DNA of 64,000 bases, taken from positions 372,001 to 436,000 of the forward strand of contig NZ_CP040936.1 of the NCBI RefSeq assembly GCF_006352025.1. The letters run 5' to 3'. The DNA comes from Hymenobacter sp. DG01 (GTDB taxonomy: Bacteria > Bacteroidota > Bacteroidia > Cytophagales > Hymenobacteraceae). Below, piece after piece: positions 44,538 through 53,864 of this stretch; within the stretch, counting starts at the first letter, position 1; every line of letters starts with the position of its first letter. The notes beneath the pieces were generated by a model, which was given only the letters and a program-made list of their open reading frames with translations, had not been told where the DNA came from and did not search any database. A program made the position numbers and the translations under genes.

Positions 44538-44666
44538 GATGGAAAGGGGTAGGGTGGGAGGAAAGGTTGGATTCTGCTAAGGTAGCCTTTCTGATAAACC
44601 ATGAGGGGAAGCTCTGGCAGAGTTGCAAGCCGTACCTTCGGGCGTTCCTCACCAGCTTTCTCCGTT

Positions 44667-44996
44667 ATGCCCCTCGACCTTGCCAGCTTTCTGCACCACA
44701 CGCCCGTAAGCGAGAAAACGGTTATTTACCTCCACACCGACGAGGAAACGGTCATTTCCTACGAAGCCCTGCTCATTGCCCAGACGCGCTTCCGCAAGCT
44801 CTTCATCACGCTGGAGCCCAAGCGCCGCTACCTCGTGCACACCGAAGTGCCGGGCGAAGAGGAGCCGGAAATAGACTTTTTAACGGATTACGAAGAAGTG
44901 GAAGCCCTGCTGGAAGACGCCGGCCTCGACGGCATCCACGACGGGGAGCAAGGTATTCTGTATCACAACCTGCTCTTCCTGCTGATGAACCCGTAG
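44667..44996 (+). CDS. Small acidic conserved protein, function unknown
   Basis: 109 residues from the ATG at 44667, supported by a near -7 box (TACCTTCG) about 30 bases upstream; earlier codons in the frame are unconvincing. Acidic C-terminal half (GEEEPEIDFLTDYEEVEALLEDAG). No motif recognised. It ends at a palindromic repeat that separates it from the convergent amidase gene. Confidence 0.6.
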   Translation: MPLDLASFLHHTPVSEKTVIYLHTDEETVISYEALLIAQTRFRKLFITLEPKRRYLVHTEVPGEEEPEIDFLTDYEEVEALLEDAGLDGIHDGEQGILYHNLLFLLMNP

Positions 44997-45005
44997 TCAG
45001 TTATC

Positions 45006-45069
45006 AGTTGTGAGTTGCCGGTTGTCAGTGCAACATTGCCTGGCAACTGGCAACCGGCAACTCACAACT
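45006..45069. repeat. Inverted repeat between convergent genes
   Basis: AGTTGTGAGTTGCCGGTTG (45006-45024) is exactly inverted at 45051-45069, and parts of the arm recur in the loop. It has no T-run of note. It fills nearly the whole gap, and its right end touches the amidase stop codon. It is probably a dispersed repeat that may also act as terminator. Confidence 0.75.
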
Positions 45070-46142
45070 CAACGTCCCGTGTAATCGGCCAGCAGACCTT
45101 CATAGATCCAATTGGCAAGGGCCTGGCGGTTGTCGGGAACCAGGAAGCGGCGCTGATCCTTGGAGTTGCGGATGTTGCCCAGCTCCATAAACACGGCCGG
45201 GGCGCGGCTATTGCGCACCTCATACAGCGTTCCGCGCTCCGACACGTTGCCGGAGTAGGGCCGGTTGGGCTGAGCCCGCTTATAGCGCGCCGTGAATACC
45301 TTGTGAATGTTCTTAGCCAGCCGCAGCCCCAGCGCGTTGCCGGGGTGGTGGTAGAAGAATACATCAATGTTCTGGCCCGCGCTGCGGCTGTCAACGTGCA
45401 GGGCAATGAGCCGCTGGTAGGCGCCCTTGTGGCGGGCGTGCAGGCGGTTGACCTCGGCAATACGCTTACGCAGCCGGTACACCTGGCTGAGCGGAATTAC
45501 CTGGTTGGGGTAGCCGATTTCGTCGTGGTCTGTTTTCAGGATGGCCTCGTCGCGGATACCGTCGTTGGGGTCCTGCACCATCATATATACGGTGGCGCCG
45601 TGCTCCATCAGCACCCGCGCCAGCCGGATAGTCACGTCGTAGGCGTACTCATCCTCGGCCAGCTTGCTGTTGCCATAAGTACCGATAGCGCCGGGGTCGG
45701 GGCCGCCGTGGCCGGGCGAGAGGTAGTACACCGCGCCCCGCAGCGCCCGGTCGCGGACAGGTACGGGGCTGTACGCGGGCCCGAAGAGCTTGGAGGGCAG
45801 CATGGGGGTAGTACTCAGGCCATGCGAAGTAGCGGCGCGCGTGGCCGTGCTACGGGTAGCGGCCGCTGTTTTGGAACGGCTGGTGGTTTTGACCGCAGCT
45901 TTCGGTGCTGAGCGGTGCGGAAGCAGATAAGTGCGCCCGATGATGAGGCCGTTGCGCCTGGTGAGGTTGGCCCGGTTCAGCTGCTGAAACTGGCGCAGGT
46001 GCTGGCTCGGGTTCAGGCCGTTGCGGTAAAGCAGCGTATTCACCCCGTCGCCGGGTTTGGCTACCGCCCGCCGGTACTTGCTCTGGCCCAGGGCCAGCGA
46101 GGAAATCAGAAAAAGCAGACCGAAAAGAACAGCAGAGCGCAA
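45069..46142 (-). CDS. Exported N-acetylmuramoyl-L-alanine amidase with LysM-like domain
   Basis: 357 residues. Signal peptide 1-19; a LysM-like segment at about 26-75 (VAKPGDGVNTLLYRNGL to GRTYLLP) for binding peptidoglycan; a Ser/Thr/Ala-rich linker to 130; then an Amidase_3 domain with zinc ligands His145 (SPGHGG), Glu163 or 165 and His249 (IALHVDS), and the catalytic Glu320 (FMELGNI). Cuts the amide between muramic acid and the peptide in the periplasm. Confidence 0.9.
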   Translation of the reverse strand: MRSAVLFGLLFLISSLALGQSKYRRAVAKPGDGVNTLLYRNGLNPSQHLRQFQQLNRANLTRRNGLIIGRTYLLPHRSAPKAAVKTTSRSKTAAATRSTATRAATSHGLSTTPMLPSKLFGPAYSPVPVRDRALRGAVYYLSPGHGGPDPGAIGTYGNSKLAEDEYAYDVTIRLARVLMEHGATVYMMVQDPNDGIRDEAILKTDHDEIGYPNQVIPLSQVYRLRKRIAEVNRLHARHKGAYQRLIALHVDSRSAGQNIDVFFYHHPGNALGLRLAKNIHKVFTARYKRAQPNRPYSGNVSERGTLYEVRNSRAPAVFMELGNIRNSKDQRRFLVPDNRQALANWIYEGLLADYTGR

Positions 46143-46336
46143 AAGCAGAAGGAATCTGGTGAGAGTAACAAAGGCCGCGAAAGCCCCGCAAAGCTACGTT
46201 GGGCGACTCAGGGCGCCGTCGGTCCTGGCCTTTATGAAGGCTAAAACCGTACTATAGCGCAAAAAAGGCAGTAAATCTTTACAATACGAACAAAACCGGC
46301 CCGCAGCCATGCCCGGGCCTATCCTGAATTACGCCC

Positions 46337-46762
46337 ATGACAACCACACGCCCCATTCCCAAAAAGCTTCTGGCGCGCCAGCACGAAATAACCGCCGACT
46401 TCCGGCGCGCCGTAGATGAGCACCTCCAGGATGTAGTAGCGGGGCGAACCACGGAAATGCTCGAAATCCGGGACCTGGCCGAGCAGCTCCACATCCACCC
46501 CACCCACCTGAGCAACACCATCAAGCTTACTACCGGATACTCGCCCTGCTATTATTTCGAGGGGCGCATTATGGAAATAGCCCGCGAGCAGCTCCGTGAC
46601 CCGCGCCGGTCCGTGGCCGACATTGCCACTGGCCTCACCTACGACCCTTCCAACTTCACCAAGTTCTTTAAGCGCTTCCAGGCGTGCACGCCCAAGCAGT
46701 ACCGCGAGCAGGTGTGGGCCGAGCAGCGGGTGGCCGCAACATCGGAAACTGTCACCATTTAA
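46337..46762 (+). CDS. AraC-family regulator, short form
   Basis: 141 residues, essentially one AraC helix-turn-helix domain: LEIRDLAEQLHIHPTHLSNTIK (first helix-turn-helix), then SVADIATGLTYDPSNFTKFFKRFQACTPKQYR (second). No effector domain, only a short N-terminal extension. It lies 72 bases before the SDR gene on the same strand and is its likely regulator. Confidence 0.85.
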   Translation: MTTTRPIPKKLLARQHEITADFRRAVDEHLQDVVAGRTTEMLEIRDLAEQLHIHPTHLSNTIKLTTGYSPCYYFEGRIMEIAREQLRDPRRSVADIATGLTYDPSNFTKFFKRFQACTPKQYREQVWAEQRVAATSETVTI

Positions 46763-46834
46763 ACTGAACTACTCACCATACTTCCGGGCCGGCGGGGTAG
46801 CACCTTTGCGCTGTTCACTTCAACTCCGAAACGT

Positions 46835-47596
46835 ATGAGCAGCAACAAAATAGCCCTGGTTACCGGCGGCAGCCGCGGCCTCGGTAAAGACATGGCCCTG
46901 AGCCTGGCCCGCAAAGGCACTGATGTACTGTTTACTTACCACAGCAAAAAGGACGAAGCCGAGGCCGTGGTAGCCGAAATCCAGAGTCTGGGCCGGCAAG
47001 CGGCCGCGCTGCAGCTGGATGTAGCCGACAGCAAAAGCTTCGACGCCTTCTTTGAGCAGGTGCGCGCTACCCTGCACAATACCTTCCAGGCCGAGCAGTT
47101 CCACTTCCTCGTCAACAACGCCGGTGTAGCTCTCTACGCCCCCTTCGCGGATACCACCGAGGAGCAGTTCGATGAGATGGTAGCCGTTCACCTGAAAGGA
47201 CCTTTCTTTTTGACCCAGAAAGCGTTGCCGTTGCTGGCCGATGGCGGGCGTATCATTAATATCTCCTCGGGCCTGGCGCGCTTCGCCCTACAGGGGTCCT
47301 CGGCCTATGCCAGTGTGAAGGGGGCCATTGAAGTGCTGACCCGCTACCAGGCCAAGGAGCTGGGCGCCCGCGGCATTGCGGCCAACGTGGTAGCGCCCGG
47401 CGCCATTGCCACCGATTTTGGCGGCGGCCGGGTGCGCGACGATGAGCACCTGCATCAGTTTGTGGCCTCGCAAACGGCCCTGGGCCGGGTAGGCCAGCCC
47501 GAGGACATCGGCGGGGTAGTAGCCTTCCTGTGCTCTGAGGAAGGCCGCTGGGTGAATGCCCAGCGCATAGAGGCCTCGGGCGGCATGCTCTTTTAA
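46835..47596 (+). CDS. Short-chain dehydrogenase/reductase
   Basis: 253 residues, classical SDR. NAD(P) loop TGGSRGLG at 10-17, NNAG at 94-97, catalytic Ser144/145, Tyr158 and Lys162 (SAYASVKGA), and a C-terminal ASGGMLF. FabG-like in overall pattern, but the substrate is unknown. Downstream of the AraC regulator; a strong terminator follows at 47616-47665. A box CACCTTTG about 25 bases before the ATG is close to the -7 consensus. Confidence 0.88.
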   Translation: MSSNKIALVTGGSRGLGKDMALSLARKGTDVLFTYHSKKDEAEAVVAEIQSLGRQAAALQLDVADSKSFDAFFEQVRATLHNTFQAEQFHFLVNNAGVALYAPFADTTEEQFDEMVAVHLKGPFFLTQKALPLLADGGRIINISSGLARFALQGSSAYASVKGAIEVLTRYQAKELGARGIAANVVAPGAIATDFGGGRVRDDEHLHQFVASQTALGRVGQPEDIGGVVAFLCSEEGRWVNAQRIEASGGMLF

Positions 47597-47615
47597 GTAG
47601 CATTCCCGTAGAGCA

Positions 47616-47665
47616 CACAAGCAAAACGCCTCCCGAACTCAGGTCCGGGAGGCGTTTTGCTTGTG
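47616..47665. terminator. Strong bidirectional terminator
   Basis: CACAAGCAAAACGCCTCCCG (47616-47635) is exactly inverted at 47646-47665. Located between the convergent SDR and cytochrome-b-like genes. Confidence 0.9.
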
Positions 47666-47679
47666 TTACTTCATTGAGC

Positions 47680-48147
47680 TCAGATGCGGAACGCGGGGCG
47701 GTCGGGGTTCCAGATGCCCCACGGAATCATTACCAGCACAATCAGCAAGGCAATCAGGAACCAGGTGAAGGCTTTCTTGTGCTTCACGATGGGGTCAACG
47801 GCTTTCTTGGAGAGCGAGCGGCCCACCTGAGCGGCTACTACGGCCAGTATCATCCCGACCAAGTGCTCTACGGCGAAGAAGCGGCTACCCGCGTCCTTCA
47901 TTACCGCGCCGCCCTGGGTTTCAAAGGCCTTTACTCCGTAAGGGCTCAGGGCGAAATACAGAATCAGGCCCAGCAGCAGCTGCAGGTGCATGGAGCCCAC
48001 GAAAGCAGCGCCCATACCATTGTCGGCACCGGTCCAGGGGCGGCCCTGGCGGCCCACAAAGGCCCGGTAAACGGCAATCAGCCCGAAAATCAATACCAGC
48101 CAGCGCGTCCAGGAGTGCACGGCAAGAACGATGGAATATGCAGTCAT
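47680..48147 (-). CDS. Four-helix membrane protein, cytochrome b-like
   Basis: 155 residues from the ATG at 48145-48147. Four membrane helices, with histidines at positions suited to heme binding (AVHSWTRWLVLIFGL in helix 1, GSMHLQLLLGL in helix 2, FAVEHLVGM in helix 3). Such proteins in Bacteroidota are often labelled cytochrome B without proof. The frame continues 40 codons upstream without protein-like character. Follows the 2H phosphoesterase gene on the same strand. Confidence 0.7.
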   Translation of the reverse strand: MTAYSIVLAVHSWTRWLVLIFGLIAVYRAFVGRQGRPWTGADNGMGAAFVGSMHLQLLLGLILYFALSPYGVKAFETQGGAVMKDAGSRFFAVEHLVGMILAVVAAQVGRSLSKKAVDPIVKHKKAFTWFLIALLIVLVMIPWGIWNPDRPAFRI

Positions 48148-48250
48148 AAGCAAGGAAAAGGTGAGTTGGAAGCCGTAAAGGTCGCAGCCAAGCCCGGAAA
48201 TGCAAGGCAAATGCTGGGAGGTTTGGCAGTAGGAGAGGGGTAGGGAATGG

Positions 48251-48829
48251 CTATGCCTCCGACTCAAACAAAGTCGGCAGCGGCTCGTGTTTGTGCCCCT
48301 CGAAGGTGAAAATCTTTTCCGGGATAAACTGCTCGCCTTCCTGCCGCAGAATAGCCAGGTTGTTGATGCTGAGCTTCAGGTTGAACGTGTGCTGGTTGAG
48401 GTACTGCATTACCGGGCCCAGCAGCTCGGGGGTGGTATCGTGCAGGGCCAGGGAAATGTGGGGCAGCCAGCAGTCGGGCCCGCTGAACTTGTCGGTACGC
48501 AGGCACAACGGGGCCGTGGCCTGCAGAACGCGGTGGTGCAAGTTGTTCAGGACATCGGAGCGCAGCACCGGAATGTAAATCACCGGGTTGGGACCCGGAA
48601 AAACCCCCAGGCCCGTGGTAAATGCCGCGAAGGGCTGGGTGTGGCGGGCTACCTCGCGCAGCACCTGCTTCAGGGCCGAGAGCTTCCGCACCCCGGCCAG
48701 CTGGTAGGTAATGTGCGGATCCGGCGTGGCCTGCACGTCGTCCAGTCCAAACTCAGCCTCCAGGCTCTTGATCAGGCGGTTAATCCGCTCCGCGTTCTGC
48801 GGGTTCAGAAGAGAAGTTATGGCCAGCAT
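48251..48829 (-). CDS. 2H phosphoesterase / 2'-5' RNA ligase family protein
   Basis: 192 residues from the ATG at 48827-48829; an ATG 14 codons earlier is possible. The two HxT/S motifs of the 2H superfamily are visible: HIT at 39-41 (DPHITYQLAG) and HIS at 124-126 (LPHISLALHD). Family members act on cyclic phosphates or 2'-5' linked nucleotides in RNA. A link to the Hen1-Pnkp system is not implied by position. Confidence 0.82.
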   Translation of the reverse strand: MLAITSLLNPQNAERINRLIKSLEAEFGLDDVQATPDPHITYQLAGVRKLSALKQVLREVARHTQPFAAFTTGLGVFPGPNPVIYIPVLRSDVLNNLHHRVLQATAPLCLRTDKFSGPDCWLPHISLALHDTTPELLGPVMQYLNQHTFNLKLSINNLAILRQEGEQFIPEKIFTFEGHKHEPLPTLFESEA

Positions 48830-49016
48830 CGGTTCTTTAACTGAAAGCACTGCGGATTGGTTGGCCCCCACGGGCCCGGGAATGAGTACGTAAGGCAGGC
48901 TTTGCGGCCGGCCTTCAACAGGAAAATCGTGCTAAAATACACGCTGCCGCCAACCAGTCCTCCTAAGTAGCACCCGCTTTCCGCATCCTGCCCTACCCCT
49001 TCGCCGTAAGCCAGCC

Positions 49017-51155
49017 GTGTTTCCTTCGGACGTAGTATCTGTTCCAGCCGCGCTTCCGGCCGCTCCCCGTCGCCATTGGGGGCGTTGGCTGCTTGTTCTT
49101 TTACTGGGTTTGGCCCTGGTAGTGGGGGTAGGGCTGACGTTCTTCCTGGACCCCTGGCTGCGCCATACTCTGGAGCGCCGGGTGCAGGAAAGCAGCCACG
49201 GCCGTTACCAGCTGCGCATTGCCGGGCTGCCAACCAGCTTGTGGCAGGGTAGCGCGGTGCTTAGTGGCATTCGTATGCGCACGGCAGCTGCCACCCCCGA
49301 TTCCGCTAAACTGCCAGCCCTGAGTCTGGCCCTGCCTCGCCTGCGCGTGAGCGGAGTTGGGCTGCTGGCCCTGGTACGCCGCCGCGAGGTGCCCATCGAC
49401 AGCATTGCCCTTGACTCCCTGACCCTGCGCCTGGCTGCCCTGCCCCAAGGAGGTAGCAAACAGCCCCTGCATAAGCAGCTGCCGGTACCCGGAGTCCGAG
49501 TGGGTACGCTGGCTTTGCGCCATATCCGGATTGCCTATGGGTCAGAAAAACAGCCCACGGTACGTCTGGGTGAAAGCACGCTTTTGGCTGAGGATATCTG
49601 GCTGAGTGCGGCCGGGGCCGCCGACTCGGGCCGGATTGCCTACGCCGCGACTCTGGCGGCCCAGGTACACGGAGCCGCCGTACGCGTGCCCGGTCACGAG
49701 CTGCGGCTGGTGCGAGCGGCCTTCTCTTCGGCCAGTCGGCAGCTGCAGCTCGATTCCGTGCTGATTCACCCGCAGCAGCCCATCAGCCATGTCCGCACCC
49801 CAGCCGTGCGCGTGAGCCTGGCGCTGCCCCGGCTGGTGCTGGGCAGCCTCAGCCGAGGCTGTTTCCGGGCCGATACGCTCCGGGTAGCGGCCCCCCGTCT
49901 GGCCCTGACCCTGCCGGCCCAGGCGCCACCCAGCCTGCCGGAAATGCTCCGGCCCTACCTGCGCGAGTGCCGACTGAAACACCTGCGCCTGACTGGGGGG
50001 CAGGTGCGCGTGGCTGGGGTGGCGCTGGCCCCGGCTGTAACGGGCGTAAGCCTCTTGGGCACCGACTTGCAGGTGCTGCCTGACCGCAAAGCCGCCACCG
50101 ATATATACTACGCCCGGGCCTGGCAGGTGCGCACCGGCCCGGCCACGGCTATCCTCGATGCTCCTTACTACCACCTGTCGTGGCGGGGCTTGCGGGCCGA
50201 TAGCCAGACGGGCCAGATCCGGGTGCTGAACGCGCTGGTGATGCCTACCCTAAGCGTGGCCACGCTGGCCCGGCGCAAGGGGCACCAGACGGCGCACGTT
50301 ACGGTCCGGCTGCCGGAAATCAGTTTTTCGGGTCTTAGCTTTCCGGCGGCTACCCGCCAGCAGCTGCGCGCGGTTTCTCTGGTGCTGCGGCGCCCCCAGG
50401 TAAGCACCCGCAGCGACGGCCGCTTCCCCATAAACCCTGCTCCCTCTATTGTAACGCCGGAAGCGCTACGGCGTCTGCCTTTTCAGCTGCACTTAAACCA
50501 GCTGCGTATTGAGCAGGCCACCATCCGGCTAAGCTACCGCGCCCCCCGCGACCCGCAGCCCGGGGTGATGAATATTGACCGGCTCAGCGTAGCGCTGCGC
50601 AATGTGTGTACCAGCCCCGCGCACATGAGCGCCGCCTCGCCCCTGACTGCAGAAGCCACCGGGAGGGTGCAAAACCGATGTCAGGCCCGGCTAACCCTGC
50701 GGGCCAACCTGCTGGATGCCGCCGGCCGCCACACGCTGGCCGGCGAGTTCGGGCCCACCCCGCTTTCTATCCTGAACTCCATGATAGTGCCCACCCGGGG
50801 CCTGGCCCTGCGCAGTGGCACAGTGCGCCGCATCCGGTTTCAGATGAGCCTGGACCAGGCGGCCGCGCGGGGTACCCTGTGGGGCGAGTATGCTGATTTG
50901 AAGCTGCAGCTGCTCAACCAGCAGGAAAAGCCCGGCCTGTTTCACCGCCTGGGCACCTCCGTGGTTAACGGTGTCTTCATCCGCGACAATAATCCGCGCC
51001 GGCTGGGTGAGGCCGTGCAACCCGGTCGTGTGCTTTCCGCGCGGGAAGCGCGCTTTTCGGTTTTCTCGCTCTGGCGCCAGGGCCTGGTTAGTGGTATGCT
51101 CAACAGCGCCGGGGTTCCGGCGGGTCTGTCCAAAAAACTCAGTGAGGCCAAATAA
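49017..51155 (+). CDS. Large membrane-anchored protein, AsmA-like
   Basis: 712 residues from a GTG start. One N-terminal membrane helix (about 22-44) precedes a long beta-rich exported region with repeated phrases of the type LPRLRVSGVGLLAL, LRHIRIAYG and RVSLALPRLVLG. This is the look of AsmA-type or TamB-type proteins that bridge the periplasm. No catalytic motif. It is not possible to name a partner. The length and single anchor fit the AsmA-like family, but the assignment rests on general character. Confidence 0.65.
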   Translation: MFPSDVVSVPAALPAAPRRHWGRWLLVLLLGLALVVGVGLTFFLDPWLRHTLERRVQESSHGRYQLRIAGLPTSLWQGSAVLSGIRMRTAAATPDSAKLPALSLALPRLRVSGVGLLALVRRREVPIDSIALDSLTLRLAALPQGGSKQPLHKQLPVPGVRVGTLALRHIRIAYGSEKQPTVRLGESTLLAEDIWLSAAGAADSGRIAYAATLAAQVHGAAVRVPGHELRLVRAAFSSASRQLQLDSVLIHPQQPISHVRTPAVRVSLALPRLVLGSLSRGCFRADTLRVAAPRLALTLPAQAPPSLPEMLRPYLRECRLKHLRLTGGQVRVAGVALAPAVTGVSLLGTDLQVLPDRKAATDIYYARAWQVRTGPATAILDAPYYHLSWRGLRADSQTGQIRVLNALVMPTLSVATLARRKGHQTAHVTVRLPEISFSGLSFPAATRQQLRAVSLVLRRPQVSTRSDGRFPINPAPSIVTPEALRRLPFQLHLNQLRIEQATIRLSYRAPRDPQPGVMNIDRLSVALRNVCTSPAHMSAASPLTAEATGRVQNRCQARLTLRANLLDAAGRHTLAGEFGPTPLSILNSMIVPTRGLALRSGTVRRIRFQMSLDQAAARGTLWGEYADLKLQLLNQQEKPGLFHRLGTSVVNGVFIRDNNPRRLGEAVQPGRVLSAREARFSVFSLWRQGLVSGMLNSAGVPAGLSKKLSEAK

Positions 51156-51227
51156 GCGCCCAGCCAACCACGGCCCCCATAACCTAACTCCCGATGGACG
51201 GAAGAAATAGGCTGGGGTTGAGAGGGC

Positions 51228-51632
51228 CTAGCTGATAACCCGCTGTTGCTGTAGCCAGGTCCGGGCACTAGGCAAGTCACTGAAAGAAGCAACAATGGGG
51301 TTTTCAATGGTATGGATAATACTCTGGGCCACACGCTTGTTTCCGGTGTGGTAGGAGGGGTAAATCCAAGCCAGATAGCGCAGGCCAGCCACATACATAG
51401 CATGCAGCCAGCTGACGCCCCAGGTAGTAAGCTCCACAGCCATGCTCGTCACGTTGGAGTTGTCGTTCAGGATTTTAGTAGAAGGCCATTGGCTGAGCGC
51501 CTCCAGCATCAGGCCGCATCCGACGCGCGCGGACTCCTGGTCATGCTTGCCCCGCCAGTCGGCGTAAAGCCACTTGTTGGTATAGTCATAGCTGATAATG
51601 AGGCCGGGAGTTTCCAGGATAATGTGCTGCAT
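51228..51632 (-). CDS. Conserved protein with a STAS-like fold pattern
   Basis: 134 residues, no signal. Alternating strands and helices (GLIISYDYTNKWLYADWRGKHDQESARVG, then STKILNDNSNV, then ASFSDLPSARTWL) resemble the single-domain STAS/SpoIIAA-type proteins widespread in Hymenobacter-like genomes. Probably regulatory, but this is only inference. Monocistronic. Confidence 0.55.
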   Translation of the reverse strand: MQHIILETPGLIISYDYTNKWLYADWRGKHDQESARVGCGLMLEALSQWPSTKILNDNSNVTSMAVELTTWGVSWLHAMYVAGLRYLAWIYPSYHTGNKRVAQSIIHTIENPIVASFSDLPSARTWLQQQRVIS

Positions 51633-51979
51633 ACATACTAAACAGAGAAAGTAGAAAGAAGGGAATGGCCTCTTAAGACGACCGAAGAACGTTAGGAAGC
51701 GAAGCGCAGATATATCGGCAGTTAGTGAAATAAGGCCCGGTCCTGATCAGAAAGTACCCTTGAGGTGCTGCCTGAGGGCCGGTCGGGGCAATTCAATGTA
51801 TGAACATAGCTGATAGATTCGAGAACTGGTAACCTGCTGACTTCGGGCGGCCCGTTGGCTTAGGCCTAAGTGCCGCCCGCGGCCGTGGGAGCCCGCTCGC
51901 AACCGGCGGTGGGGTAGGGGCGGCCCCACTAGGCGTTGCATCAGATTCCCTCTATCTTGAAGGCACAAACCCACTTTCT
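51633..51979. other. Intergenic region with a palindrome, no gene seen
   Basis: 347 bases between divergent genes. At 51844-51881 CGGGCGGC faces GCCGCCCG with the palindrome CTTAGGCCTAAG inside. TATCTTGA at about 51953, which agrees with TAnnTTTG only in part, lies shortly before the amidase ATG. Otherwise nothing recognised. Confidence 0.4.
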
Positions 51980-53620
51980 ATGAACCGCCGAATATTCCTG
52001 CGTAACGGCTCCCTCGCCGGCCTCGCCCTCTCCACCCTGTCGCTGGGGGCCTGCTCTACTACCCCCGAAAAAACCACTAACCCCACCGATGGGGACGCGG
52101 CAGCTGATGGTGGCCCCGATACCAGCTTCGAGCTGCACGAAGCCACCGTGGCCGATTTGCAGGAGAAAATGAAAAGCGGACAGCTCACCGCCCGCCGCAT
52201 CACGGAGCTGTACCTGCAGCGCATCGAGCAGATAGACAAAGCCGGCCCCCGGCTGCACTCGGTGCTGGAAACCAACCCCGATGCCCTCAAGCTGGCCGAT
52301 CAGCTGGATGAGGAGCGCAAGAACGGCAAGCTGCGCGGCCCTCTGCACGGCATTCCGGTGCTCATCAAAGACAACATCGACACCGCCGACCAGCAGCAAA
52401 CCACCGCTGGCTCCCTGGCCTTGGCCGGGCACAAGGCTCAGCAGGATGCCTTTATCGTGAAGAAGCTGCGCGAGGCCGGGGCCATTGTGCTGGGCAAAAC
52501 CAACCTGAGCGAGTGGGCCAACTTCCGCTCCACGCGCAGCACCAGCGGCTGGAGCAGCCGCGGAGGCCAAACCAAGAACCCCTACATCCTCGACCGTACG
52601 CCCAGCGGCTCCAGCTCCGGCTCGGGCGCGGCGGCGGCGGCCAACCTGTGCGCCCTGGCCATTGGCACCGAAACCGACGGCTCTATTGTGTCGCCGGCCT
52701 CGTGCTGCGGACTGGTGGGTTTCAAGCCAACGGTGGGCCTGTGGAGCCGCACGGGCATCATTCCTATCTCCGCCACCCAGGACACGGCTGGCCCTATGAC
52801 GCGCTCTGTGCGCGACGCGGCCATTCTGCTCGGGGCCCTGGCCGGCGAAGATGCCGCCGATGCTGTAACCAAGGAAAGCCCCGGCAAAACCCAACCCGAC
52901 TACACCAAATTTCTGGACCCCAACGGCCTGAAGGGTAAGCGCCTGGGCGTGGAGAAAGGCCACCTCACGGGCGCTTCCGACGCCATTCCGCTACTTAAGC
53001 AGGCCGTGGAGCTGCTGAAAGCCCAGGGCGCCACGGTGGTGGAGGTAGAGGTAGAAAAGCAGACCGACCCGCTGGGCCAGGCCGAGTACGACGTGCTGCT
53101 CTACGAATTCAAGGATGGCGTAAACAAGTACCTGGCTACGGCCGGCGCGGGCGTCAAAACCCTCACCGACGTCATTCGCTTCAACACCGAAAACAAGGCC
53201 AAGGCCATGCCCTTCTTCCAGCAGGAAATTCTGGAAAGCTCCGACAAGTTGGAGGGCCTGCAGAGCCCCAAGTACCAGGCTGCCCTGCGCAAGTCGCACC
53301 AGGGCGCCCGCACCGCCCTCGACACGGTACTGCGCGAAAACAAGCTCGATGGACTGGTGGCCATCACCAACGCCCCGGCCCGCTGCATCGACCTGATCAA
53401 CGGCGACTCGGGCGGCGGCCCGGGCTTTTCGTCGTCGGCGGCCATGGCGGGCTACCCCCACATTACGGTACCCATGGGCCAGGTGCACGGCCTGCCGGTA
53501 GGCCTCTCGTTTGTGGGCGGCGCGTACCAGGAGGGGCCGTTGCTGGGGCTGGCTTACGCTTACGAGCAGGCCTCCAAGAAGCGGGCGGCCCCAGCCTTTA
53601 AGGCGCCGTTTGTGGGGTAG
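51980..53620 (+). CDS. Exported amidase-signature-family lipoprotein
   Basis: 546 residues. The start MNRRIFLRNG with a hydrophobic stretch and LSLGAC suggests a Tat-type signal ending in a lipobox (Cys25). The amidase signature domain follows: GIPVLIKDNIDT with the catalytic Lys, the glycine/serine-rich TPSGSSSGSGAAAA, and GTETDGSIVSPASCCG with the two catalytic serines. Hydrolyses an amide in the periplasm; substrate unknown. Strong terminator at 53646-53698. Confidence 0.88.
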   Translation: MNRRIFLRNGSLAGLALSTLSLGACSTTPEKTTNPTDGDAAADGGPDTSFELHEATVADLQEKMKSGQLTARRITELYLQRIEQIDKAGPRLHSVLETNPDALKLADQLDEERKNGKLRGPLHGIPVLIKDNIDTADQQQTTAGSLALAGHKAQQDAFIVKKLREAGAIVLGKTNLSEWANFRSTRSTSGWSSRGGQTKNPYILDRTPSGSSSGSGAAAAANLCALAIGTETDGSIVSPASCCGLVGFKPTVGLWSRTGIIPISATQDTAGPMTRSVRDAAILLGALAGEDAADAVTKESPGKTQPDYTKFLDPNGLKGKRLGVEKGHLTGASDAIPLLKQAVELLKAQGATVVEVEVEKQTDPLGQAEYDVLLYEFKDGVNKYLATAGAGVKTLTDVIRFNTENKAKAMPFFQQEILESSDKLEGLQSPKYQAALRKSHQGARTALDTVLRENKLDGLVAITNAPARCIDLINGDSGGGPGFSSSAAMAGYPHITVPMGQVHGLPVGLSFVGGAYQEGPLLGLAYAYEQASKKRAAPAFKAPFVG

Positions 53621-53645
53621 CCTATTGATTGCCAGGCTGCCAGGG

Positions 53646-53698
53646 GGTAGGCGGAAGAAGTGTCGCACAGCGGAGGCACTTCTTCCGCCTACCTTTTT
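53646..53698 (+). terminator. Amidase gene terminator
   Basis: GGTAGGCGGAAGAAGTG (53646-53662) is exactly inverted at 53677-53693 and followed by five T. Confidence 0.92.
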
Positions 53699-53864
53699 CA
53701 TTTCCAGTATCTGGTGGCAGACTTTGCAGCAACAGCACTCTTATAATCCTATATAGTGTTGGATATTTGTTAGTATAATTTTGATTATTGCTTTAAATAT
53801 TTTCACTAGGTTTAGAATCACATCCCTCCACTTGTATCCACCCAAACCATAATCCGCTAGGTAC

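Noticed and set aside
44538-44666. A riboswitch upstream of the trans-sulfuration enzyme
   Set aside because: The leader is short, and no SAM or cobalamin riboswitch core could be recognised.
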